This document shows, piece by piece, positions 14,762-21,680 of a DNA stretch of 21,680 nt. Origin of the DNA: CAZLGO01 sp964559295 (GTDB lineage Archaea; Methanobacteriota; Methanobacteria; Methanobacteriales; Methanobacteriaceae); contig CAZLGO010000021.1 of assembly GCA_964559295.1 (NCBI GenBank), positions 1-21,680 of the forward strand, read 5' to 3'. The stretch's first letter is position 1. Every line of letters begins with the position of its first letter. The notes beneath the pieces were generated by a model. That model saw nothing but the letters and a program-made list of their open reading frames with translations, was not told the origin of the DNA and ran no database searches. A program made the translations under genes and the position numbers.

Positions 14762-17700
14762 ATGGAATATCTCAAGATCTTAGAGAAAGAAACAGAAAAA
14801 TTATACAAAATAGCAAAAAAAGCAAGGCTTAAAGGACACGATGTTGATACAGAACCTGAAATACCCATTGCAAAGGATTTAGCAGAAAGAGTAGAAGGAT
14901 TGGTAGGACCAGAGGGTATTTCTGAGAGAATAAAAAAGCTGGATGAAGACATCTCAAGGGAAGAGGTTGCATTTCAGGTAGCCAAGGAAATTGCAGGAAA
15001 ATCAGAAAAAGAAGATAATTTAGAAATCAAAGAAAAAAATGCGGAACAGGCCATAAGAACAGCCCTTGCAATTTTAACAGAAGGTGTGGTTGCAGCCCCC
15101 TTAGAAGGAATCGCAAAAATTAAAATAAAAGAAAATTTTGATAGAACCCAATATCTGGCTGTTTATTTTGCAGGTCCTATAAGAAGCGCTGGAGGGACTG
15201 CAGCAGCACTCGCTGTTTTGGTTGCAGATTATATAAGAAGATCTCTTGATCTTGATGTTTACAAACCCACAGACAGAGAAATTGAAAGATATGTCGAAGA
15301 GGTCGAACTTTATGAATCAGAGGTTACAAATCTTCAATATTCTCCAACACCTGATGAAGTAAGAGTTGCTGCACGAAACATACCAGTTGAGATAACAGGT
15401 GAACCTACAGACCATGTTGAGGTACAACATCGGGATCTTGAAAGGGTTGAGACCAACAATCTGAGGGGAGGAGCACTTCTTGCAATGGTGGAAGGAGTTA
15501 TCCAAAAAGCCCCCAAGGTCTTGAAATATGCCAATAAGTTGGAAATCGATGGATGGAAATGGTTAGATGACCTATTGAGGAGTCCTGATTCAAAAAGTGA
15601 TACAAAAATCTTAAAGAAAAATGATAAATATTTAAGTGATATCATTGGTGGAAGACCTGTTCTCTCATATCCTTCAGAAAAAGGTGGATTTAGATTAAGA
15701 TACGGGAGATCAAGGAATTCGGGACTGGCTGCAATGGGAATTAATCCAGCAACTATGGAGCTTTTAGAATTTTTAGCAGTTGGAACACAAATAAAAATCG
15801 AAAGACCAGGTAAGGGAGCTTGTGTTGTCCCGTGTGATACTATAGAAGGGCCTATCGTAAAATTGAAAAATGGAAACGTTATTAAAGTTGATTCTGTCCA
15901 GGAAGCGAGAAAAATAAAGGATCAAGTGGATGAAATCATCTTTTTGGGGGATATACTCGTAGCTTTCGGTGAATTTTTAAGAAACAACCATGTTTTGATG
16001 CCTGCTTCCTGGTGTGAGGAATGGTGGGCTGGAACCATCGAAGATTCTCCAAAATATGGAGGAGAGGACATCGATCTTTTAAATAAAGACATAAAAGCCA
16101 AAGAAGCATTTGAAATTTCAAAAAAATATGCTGTTCCTCTGCATCCTAAATACACTTATTTTTATCATGATGTTTCGTGTGAGGATATAAACAAGTTGCA
16201 CAGTTGGTTGCATGAGGGCTATCGGCAATCGAAAGATGCTTTGATATTGGATATGGGACCTGAAAAAAGGATTCTGGAGGTTTTAGGTGTTCCTCATAGA
16301 GTTGAGGATAACAAAATCATTCTGGATGGGGATCATGCCTATGCATTAATTAATACGCTTTCATCTCCTGTTGAGGATGATTCTAACGTTTTGGATGCTA
16401 TAAATAAAGTTTCTCCTGTAAAAATAATGGCAAAAGCCCCCACATACATAGGTGCAAGAGTTGGGAGACCTGAAAAGACAAAGGAAAGAAAAATGAGACC
16501 TGCCCCGCACGTCTTGTTTCCAATTGGTAACTATGGTGGAAGTAAACGAAACATTGTTGATGCAGCCAAAAGAGGAAATATCCTCGTTGAAATTGCAAGA
16601 TGCAAATGTACAAACTGTGGAATCGGTTCAACACAGAGTATATGTCCTGTATGTGGATCTAAAACCATATTGACTAAATCCGGTAAAAAAAGGATAAATT
16701 TAGCCAATCTGCTAAAGAAAGCATCTGAAAACGTTGAGGTAAGAAAGATGGATGAGGTAAAAGGGGTAATCGGCATGATATCAGAGCAAAAATTCCCCGA
16801 ACCTCTTGAGAAGGGCTTGTTGAGGGCTAAAAATAATGTTTTTGTCTTTAAGGACGCTACAATAAGGCACGATTCAACTAATTTACCTCTTACCCACTTT
16901 ACGCCAGAGGAGATAGGAGTACCCTTAAGAAAACTCCAGGAACTTGGTTATACCCATGACACAGATGGGAATGAGCTTAAAAGTCATGAACAGATCCTTG
17001 AACTTAAAATGCAAGATGTTATAATTTCACAGGACTGTGCAGAGTACCTCTTGAAGGTTGCGAATTTTGTAGATGATCTTCTTGAGAGATTCTACAAACA
17101 GGACAAATTCTACAACCTAGGAAAGAAAGAGGATCTTGTGGGACATCTTGTGGTAGGTTTGGCTCCACACACCTCAGCTGGCGTTTTAGGGAGAATAATT
17201 GGATTTACTAAGGCTTCCGCATGTTATGCACACCCTTATTTTCATTCTGCAAAAAGAAGAAATTGTGATTCTGATGAAGACTCTATAATGCTTCTTTTGG
17301 ATGCTCTAATCAATTTTTCAAAGATATATCTTCCAAGTTCAAGAGGGGGAAGAATGGATGCTCCACTTGTTTTGTCTTCAAGAATAGACCCTGAGGAAAT
17401 AGACGATGAATCCCACAACATAGATACCATGTCACATCTTCCTCTTGAATTTTACAAAAAAACCCTCGAGTTTGCAAAGCCATCTGATGTTCTACCTATT
17501 ATAGACAACGTAAAAAAAAGATTGGGAACAGAAAAACAATACAGTGGTTTGATGTATTCCCACAACACATCATCAATTCACAGCGGACCAAAAAAATGTC
17601 TCTACAAGATGCTTCCTACAATGAAAGAGAAAGTAGATGCTCAGATAGAACTTGCAGAGAAGATAAGAGCTGTTGATCAAAAAAACGTTGTAGAGCGTGT

Positions 17701-18013
17701 TTTAGCCTCTCATTTTCTTCCAGATATGGCAGGAAACATAAAGGCATTTTCAAGACAGAAATTCAGGTGTACAAGCTGTAACAAAAAGTACAGAAGAATT
17801 CCGCTCTCTGGAGAATGCAAGTGTGGAGGAAATCTTGTTTTAAGTGTTTCAAAGGGTTCTGTTGTTAAATACCTTGATATCGCAAAGGAATTATCAGGAA
17901 AATATCCAATTGACAAATATCTGATCCAGAGGATAGAACTTATGGAATTTGAAATAAAGTCCCTTTTTGAAAACGATAAGTCAAAACAAAGTTCCTTAGA
18001 TGCATTTTTATAA
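14762..18013 (+). CDS. polC: DNA polymerase II (family D) large subunit DP2
   Basis: Catalytic subunit of the archaeal replicative polymerase PolD, which works with the DP1 exonuclease subunit (not in the window) and PCNA. The 1083-residue protein has the family blocks YFAGPIRSAGGTAAALAVL, LRGGALLAMVEGV, GRSRNSGLAAMGINPA and MRPAPHVLFPIG. Zinc sites appear as CKCTNCG with CPVCG mid-protein and CTSCNKKY with CKCGG near the C-terminus. The active-site loop is RRNCDSDEDS with Asp836 and Asp838. The last residues QSSLDAFL form a PCNA-interacting (PIP) box. No intein interrupts it. I prefer ATG 14762 over the upstream ATG 14732, which would lie before the predicted transcript start and lacks a ribosome site; a weak GTGAG precedes 14762. 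Confidence 0.96.
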   Translation: MEYLKILEKETEKLYKIAKKARLKGHDVDTEPEIPIAKDLAERVEGLVGPEGISERIKKLDEDISREEVAFQVAKEIAGKSEKEDNLEIKEKNAEQAIRTALAILTEGVVAAPLEGIAKIKIKENFDRTQYLAVYFAGPIRSAGGTAAALAVLVADYIRRSLDLDVYKPTDREIERYVEEVELYESEVTNLQYSPTPDEVRVAARNIPVEITGEPTDHVEVQHRDLERVETNNLRGGALLAMVEGVIQKAPKVLKYANKLEIDGWKWLDDLLRSPDSKSDTKILKKNDKYLSDIIGGRPVLSYPSEKGGFRLRYGRSRNSGLAAMGINPATMELLEFLAVGTQIKIERPGKGACVVPCDTIEGPIVKLKNGNVIKVDSVQEARKIKDQVDEIIFLGDILVAFGEFLRNNHVLMPASWCEEWWAGTIEDSPKYGGEDIDLLNKDIKAKEAFEISKKYAVPLHPKYTYFYHDVSCEDINKLHSWLHEGYRQSKDALILDMGPEKRILEVLGVPHRVEDNKIILDGDHAYALINTLSSPVEDDSNVLDAINKVSPVKIMAKAPTYIGARVGRPEKTKERKMRPAPHVLFPIGNYGGSKRNIVDAAKRGNILVEIARCKCTNCGIGSTQSICPVCGSKTILTKSGKKRINLANLLKKASENVEVRKMDEVKGVIGMISEQKFPEPLEKGLLRAKNNVFVFKDATIRHDSTNLPLTHFTPEEIGVPLRKLQELGYTHDTDGNELKSHEQILELKMQDVIISQDCAEYLLKVANFVDDLLERFYKQDKFYNLGKKEDLVGHLVVGLAPHTSAGVLGRIIGFTKASACYAHPYFHSAKRRNCDSDEDSIMLLLDALINFSKIYLPSSRGGRMDAPLVLSSRIDPEEIDDESHNIDTMSHLPLEFYKKTLEFAKPSDVLPIIDNVKKRLGTEKQYSGLMYSHNTSSIHSGPKKCLYKMLPTMKEKVDAQIELAEKIRAVDQKNVVERVLASHFLPDMAGNIKAFSRQKFRCTSCNKKYRRIPLSGECKCGGNLVLSVSKGSVVKYLDIAKELSGKYPIDKYLIQRIELMEFEIKSLFENDKSKQSSLDAFL

Positions 18014-18122
18014 CAGCTTTTTAAATTGATCAAAAAGATAAATTCAGTTGCATGTATTTTATGAACTCTTGTAAGGACAAAATTCGTTAAAACTTTGAGT
18101 GGGACTGAGCTGTTAGCGAATA

Positions 18123-19478
18123 TTATTTTCTTCTCAATTGATAAATTATGCCTGCTCCTATTAATACAACTACTAATCCAATCCACCAATAATCCTCAAA
18201 TGGCTTTTTAGGTTGACCCTCCATTATACCGTATTCTTCACCCATAAGAATATGTTTATAACCTGTTATTTCCTTTGGTGCGGTGATGTCAAATCCAGCT
18301 TTTTCTTGGAAAAGCATGATAAAATCAGATCCTCCAAACATAAAAAAACCAAGCTTATCGCCTTTTTTATAGAATTTTCCCACCTGAACATCTTCTTCAA
18401 AATTAACAGAAGAAACCCTGCCCATACCTACGGGAATCAATGCCACTATCCCATATTTTTCTGTATCCACTATTACGTAACCACGGGTTTGAGAAAATTG
18501 CCAGCCGAAGGAATCAACAAAAAAATATTTCTTTTGTTCTGGATCCCAAGTCACCTCAAGAGCAACATTTCCTGGTATGATCTTTTTTTCCCTAACTGTT
18601 CCGGCAACAGGAAAATGATACCTGTGATAGTCATATACATTCAGAAGAACATGAGTAAGTACTCCATTGGCAAAAGCATCCTTGTACATGCTATCTTTTC
18701 CCAGTAAATCTTTGATACTATAATAAGTTGCATTTTTGACTTTCAGCCCGCCGTCTGCCAAAATATTTGAATTTTTATCAATTGCCCACAATCCCTGAGG
18801 ATCACCATCAACAGGAGAAACAACAACCTTTGGGTCATCCGGCGAAGCAATAGGTCGTACATCAGGCGACTTTAAGTTACGGGCAAAAAACTGATTGAAT
18901 GTCTTCCAGTTAGAGGGTGATTCGTACCAGTCGTTTTGCAAACCGAATCTGGGATCAGCATAAAACCGTTGATAAATCTCATCGTTCCACGACTCTTCTG
19001 TATTAAGATATTCTCCCAATTCACTGATGTATTTACGTAACCAAGAGGAAAAAGGTGGATAATATTGAATTGCGTTCTTATACAAGCCCTTGCCCTCCAA
19101 TTCAGGGATCGGTTGATCTATGAGAAAATAGAAGTAACAGATATCTTGTATCGTTTCTGGATCATCAGGATGAGGTACACCCATAAGTAATTTGTGAGCT
19201 AAAAAATCTGATGCTCTGTCTAAGTAATTATAATAATCTGGCAAGCTTTGAACTGGATTCGTTTTTAAATCAGGATTGATTTCTTTGGCTTTGGTGATGG
19301 ATGATTCCAACATCTTCCGGATTTCAGGATTTTTATCCACCAAATTTATAAGCTCCCGCGTTATCGGTTTATGATTATCCTCATCGGCAAAGACCGCACC
19401 AGCGGGAAAGATCATTAATGCCAATAAAATCAAGAATATATAAAGCGATATTTTGTAAATTATATTTTTCATATTCAT
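18123..19478 (-). CDS. Exported, membrane-anchored phosphatidylserine decarboxylase-like protein
   Basis: A 451-residue protein related to pyruvoyl-dependent phosphatidylserine decarboxylases, which cleave themselves to form the cofactor. Residues 1-31 are a signal peptide ending in AVFA, and residues about 430-447 are a C-terminal membrane anchor (WWIGLVVVLIGAGIIY) followed by RRK, so the enzyme should sit outside, tethered to the membrane. Catalytic-triad positions are kept: Asp224 in SPVDG, His288 in DYHRYHFPVAG, and Ser384 after Gly383 in FGGSDF, the expected cleavage site (usually LGST). FNQFFARNL (194-202) and the long N-terminal part resemble the group that includes fungal tryptophan decarboxylase-type enzymes, so the substrate may be an amino acid rather than a phospholipid. 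The SD AGAGGTG (19495-19489) overlaps the upstream frame's stop. Confidence 0.83.
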   Translation of the reverse strand: MNMKNIIYKISLYIFLILLALMIFPAGAVFADEDNHKPITRELINLVDKNPEIRKMLESSITKAKEINPDLKTNPVQSLPDYYNYLDRASDFLAHKLLMGVPHPDDPETIQDICYFYFLIDQPIPELEGKGLYKNAIQYYPPFSSWLRKYISELGEYLNTEESWNDEIYQRFYADPRFGLQNDWYESPSNWKTFNQFFARNLKSPDVRPIASPDDPKVVVSPVDGDPQGLWAIDKNSNILADGGLKVKNATYYSIKDLLGKDSMYKDAFANGVLTHVLLNVYDYHRYHFPVAGTVREKKIIPGNVALEVTWDPEQKKYFFVDSFGWQFSQTRGYVIVDTEKYGIVALIPVGMGRVSSVNFEEDVQVGKFYKKGDKLGFFMFGGSDFIMLFQEKAGFDITAPKEITGYKHILMGEEYGIMEGQPKKPFEDYWWIGLVVVLIGAGIIYQLRRK

Positions 19479-19493
19479 TTCTCTTTTGCACCT

Positions 19494-19715
19494 CTAAGCA
19501 ATTCTGTGTGATTCAGAACCAAGCATTTCGCAAAAATTGTTTATATCTGCAATACTTCGTACATTTCTCCATTTTGGCGGTATATCTGCAATAATTCCCA
19601 TACATTGGATGGAAACCATTTCTTCCCGAAATTTCCACCGATTATCCTCTACTTCATGAAAAAAGATAAAAATGGAATCCTTTGAACGTTGTGTGTAGAA
19701 TTCAACGAAATTGTT
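19494..19715 (-). pseudogene. Open frame that may be the frameshifted C-terminal half of the upstream gene
   Basis: A stretch of 73 codons is open from just after a TGA (19718-19716) to TAG 19496-19494, with no good start codon before ATG 19616. It encodes FVEFYTQRSKDSIFIFFHE, then a part with NRWKFREEMVSIQCMGII, and ends ADIPPKWRNVRSIADINNF, SESHRIA. It overlaps the end of the 81-codon gene by 14 bases. One base shift in 19702-19715 would join both into a protein of about 153 residues ending 15 nt before the PSD-like gene. No family is recognised. It could also be translated alone as about 40 residues. Confidence 0.45.
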
Positions 19716-19947
19716 TCAGGAATTTTTCATAAAGTTCTATAAATCGTTTTTCCATATTTTCAAGAGATTTAACCGCTTTATGTTGATCAATGGAGTCTGT
19801 ATCATCTTCAATGACCAAGTATACAGTATCTCCAATCCTCTCATAATAAGACTTCATTGGTGCTATTTTATCACTTATATTTTCTTTACTTTCCATAAAT
19901 TCCAAAACATCCCGGTCTAAGCCACGCATCGGTCTTCTCCATTCCAT
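19702..19947 (-). CDS. Small protein of unknown function
   Basis: An 81-residue frame with a good ribosome site (AGGAGTTGATAAA before ATG 19947), so it is likely a real gene start. The N-terminus MEWRRPMRGLDRDVLEFM is basic; the middle YERIGDTVYLVIEDD looks like a beta-hairpin; the end SLENMEKRFIELYEKFLKQ is a long amphipathic helix. There is no signal peptide, membrane segment or cysteine. I do not recognise the family. It may be the first half of a longer gene broken by a frameshift, as the next frame continues without a stop to 19494. It lies upstream of and in line with the exported PSD-like gene and is divergent from secG, 133 nt apart. Confidence 0.6.
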   Translation of the reverse strand: MEWRRPMRGLDRDVLEFMESKENISDKIAPMKSYYERIGDTVYLVIEDDTDSIDQHKAVKSLENMEKRFIELYEKFLKQFR

Positions 19948-20080
19948 TTTATCAACTCCTAAAAAAATCTGTGTTATAATCTTTGTTTAATATTTTTTAA
20001 ATTTTTCCATTTATATGCATCGGTTGTAAAAACCACAAATAATTTAAAGTCAAAGATCTAAATAATCATTGGTGATATCA

Positions 20081-20236
20081 TTGCCAAAAAAAGAGAAAAA
20101 AACACTTCCACCAAGTGGGGCTGGACTTGTAAGATATTTTGAGGAAGAGACAAGAGGACCTAAACTAACACCAGAACAGGTTGTAATCATGACAGTCATT
20201 TTAGCTGGAGTTTGTATAGCCCTACATTTCTCATAA
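20081..20236 (+). CDS. secG: Preprotein translocase Sec61-beta/SecG subunit
   Basis: A 51-residue tail-anchored protein, the third and smallest subunit of the archaeal SecYE-beta channel. It starts at TTG 20081 after GGTGAT (20071-20076) and begins MPKKEKKTLPPSGAGLVRYF, the hallmark PPSGAGLVRYFEEE of archaeal Sec61-beta, followed by RGPKLTPEQVV and one membrane helix (about residues 33-50, VVIMTVILAGVCIALHF). The short basic N-terminus faces the cytoplasm. It ends 14 nt before purB, so both are probably on one transcript; this pairing is probably one of convenience with no functional link. The identification is firm although the gene is short. Confidence 0.93.
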   Translation: MPKKEKKTLPPSGAGLVRYFEEETRGPKLTPEQVVIMTVILAGVCIALHFS

Positions 20237-20250
20237 AAAGGAGCTTGAAA

Positions 20251-21600
20251 ATGGCTATTCATCCCATTGAGTACAGATATGGAACAGAAAAGATGAAAAG
20301 AGTTTGGGATACAAAAAACAAATTACAGAAGATGCTTGAAGTTGAAGCTGCTCTAGCGAAGGCTGAAGCTCAAGTTGGTTTAATACCAGAGGCTGCTGCA
20401 GTTGAGATAAATAAAAAAGCAAGCATAAAATATGTTAAACCCGAAAGAGTGGCTGAAATTGAGGAGCAAACTCGTCATGATATCTTTTCAATGGTAAAAG
20501 CCCTCGCAGAAGTTTGTGACAGCGATGCTGGTGAATATGTCCATTTTGGTGCAACTTCAAATGACATAATCGATACATCCCAATCACTGCTTTTTAGGGA
20601 ATCTATAGCCATCATAAAAGAAAGGCTCATCTCTCTTACAAAAATCCTTCTTAAGCTCGCAGATGAACACAAAAAAACAGTATGTATTGGAAGGACCCAT
20701 GGACAGCATGCACTTCCAACCACATATGGAATGAAGTTTGCTTTATGGGCTGATGAGACCCACAGGCATATCAGGAGGCTTGACGAATGTGGGAAGAGAC
20801 TATGTGTTAGTATGATAACTGGTGCTGTTGGCACAGCTGCTGCCCTCGGAAATGAAGGAATAGCTGTCCATGAGAAGGTAGCTGAGATTTTAGGTCTTAA
20901 ACCTGTTTTAATTTCAAATCAGGTTGTGCAGAGGGATGTTCATGCAGAATTTATCATGATACTTGCCAACATAGCAGGCACCCTTGAGAAGATCTGTGTA
21001 GAGATTAGAAATCTTCAGAGAACTGAAATTGGAGAAGTTGGGGAAAAATTTGATCCTAAAAGACAGGTTGGCAGTAGCACAATGCCTCATAAGATGAATC
21101 CAATTATTGCAGAGCGGGTTTGTGGAATTTCACGCGTTATACGATCATATGTGATTCCTGCACTTGAGAATAACCCCCTGTGGCATGAAAGAGATCTTAC
21201 AAACTCTTCTTGTGAGAGGATCATCTTTCCTGAAGCCTGTGTTCTTACAGACTACATACTTGATCTTACAGTAAAAACCCTCAAAAATCTTGTTTTTTAT
21301 CCTGAAAACATCGAAAAAAATCTAAATATTACAAGTGGTCAAATAATGGCAGAACGAATAGTATCAGAACTTACAAAAAGGGGAGTCGGAAGACAAACAG
21401 CCTACGATACCATAAGAGACTGCTCAATGGAAGCTTATGAGAAAAAAAAAGAGTTAATAGAGATTATTTCATCAAAAAAGAGCATAACAAAATATTTATC
21501 CAAAGAAGAGATCGAGGAACTTATGGATCCACATACTTACATTGGATCCGCTCATAAAATAGTAAATAACGTTTTAGAGAGATCCAAAAGATGGTTTTAA
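20251..21600 (+). CDS. purB: Adenylosuccinate lyase
   Basis: Catalyses two beta-eliminations of fumarate in purine synthesis: from SAICAR to AICAR and from adenylosuccinate to AMP. The 449-residue protein, of usual family length, carries the fumarase-superfamily motifs: the substrate loop ATSNDIIDTSQS (101-112), the catalytic-histidine region GRTHGQHALPTT (147-158, His150 and His153), and the flexible signature loop GSSTMPHKMNP (274-284) with the catalytic serine (275 or 276). I use ATG 20251 because AAAGGAGC lies eight bases upstream; the frame is open further back only because it overlaps secG. It should be a cytoplasmic homotetramer. It is translated in tandem with secG. Nothing unusual was seen in the active site. 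Confidence 0.97.
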   Translation: MAIHPIEYRYGTEKMKRVWDTKNKLQKMLEVEAALAKAEAQVGLIPEAAAVEINKKASIKYVKPERVAEIEEQTRHDIFSMVKALAEVCDSDAGEYVHFGATSNDIIDTSQSLLFRESIAIIKERLISLTKILLKLADEHKKTVCIGRTHGQHALPTTYGMKFALWADETHRHIRRLDECGKRLCVSMITGAVGTAAALGNEGIAVHEKVAEILGLKPVLISNQVVQRDVHAEFIMILANIAGTLEKICVEIRNLQRTEIGEVGEKFDPKRQVGSSTMPHKMNPIIAERVCGISRVIRSYVIPALENNPLWHERDLTNSSCERIIFPEACVLTDYILDLTVKTLKNLVFYPENIEKNLNITSGQIMAERIVSELTKRGVGRQTAYDTIRDCSMEAYEKKKELIEIISSKKSITKYLSKEEIEELMDPHTYIGSAHKIVNNVLERSKRWF

Positions 21601-21641
21601 AAACAATTTTATACATCTTTGACATAATTATAGAGAATTTT

Positions 21642-21659
21642 GAAAAACCTAAGTTTTTC
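21642..21659 (+). terminator. Possible 3-prime hairpin after purB
   Basis: GAAAAAC-CTAA-GTTTTTC is a perfect 7-bp stem with a four-base loop, 42 nt after the purB stop codon. Its second arm contains a T-run, as archaeal terminators often do. It may be a terminator or a processing site. Confidence 0.35.
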
Positions 21660-21680
21660 GGTTTGGTTTAGCAAGTTTTA

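Noticed and set aside
18213..18707. 164-codon plus-strand frame
   Set aside because: It is antisense to the PSD-like gene, with Phe/His-rich composition typical of a shadow frame and no motif.
1..21680. CRISPR array, tRNA, rRNA or insertion sequence
   Set aside because: No regularly spaced repeats, tRNA-like cloverleaf with CCA-end context, or transposase-like frames were seen by eye; a covariance-model search would be decisive.

Overview
This window looks like chromosomal DNA from an AT-rich euryarchaeon, probably methanogen or ANME-like. It carries the large subunit of the archaeal family-D DNA polymerase (DP2), a class I lysyl-tRNA synthetase, a Sec61-beta/SecG subunit, a Dps-like thioferritin and a 6-phospho-3-hexuloisomerase. 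Gene starts follow archaeal habits: GGTGA-type Shine-Dalgarno (SD) sites, frequent TTG/GTG starts and TATA boxes about 25-30 nt before the inferred transcript start. The exact lineage cannot be fixed from the sequence alone.

Layout. 1-480 (-): start of a secreted, Ser/Asp-rich surface protein that runs off the left edge. 657-1241 (-): hxlB. 1448-2230 (+): a decayed, formerly secreted acetolactate decarboxylase gene (budA-like), followed directly by an intact LysR-like regulator (2262-3134). 3209-4947 (-): cytochrome b5-like protein, DPSL thioferritin and ZIP metal transporter, a metal/heme group. 5195-7594 (+): nucleoside kinase (PfkB family) and thiC. 7683-11030 (+): class I lysS, then a pair formed by a UGSC-family protein (Cys in the selenocysteine position) and a 394-residue partner of unknown function. 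11034-11489 (-): a cytosine deaminase of the yeast Fcy1 type. 11644-12270 (-): a PIN-domain pseudogene. 12371-14677 (-) and 14762-18013 (+): anaerobic ribonucleotide reductase (nrdD) and DP2, divergent from one compact promoter. 18123-19947 (-): an exported phosphatidylserine-decarboxylase-like protein and a small unknown gene that may be frameshifted. 20081-21600 (+): secG/sec61-beta and purB.

How the genes fit together. Most are housekeeping genes for nucleotides (NrdD, PurB, nucleoside kinase, cytosine deaminase), thiamine (ThiC), replication (DP2), translation (LysS) and secretion (Sec61-beta). The parts that may be new biology are the UGSC/partner pair, the exported PSD-like decarboxylase with its unknown upstream gene, the thioferritin/cytochrome b5 pair, and the back-to-back TATA elements between the dNTP-synthesis gene and the replicative polymerase gene. 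Two accessory genes (budA and the PIN gene) have several frameshifts each, while long neighbours are intact, so gene loss rather than poor sequence is the likely cause. I saw no CRISPR array, tRNA, rRNA or insertion sequence.
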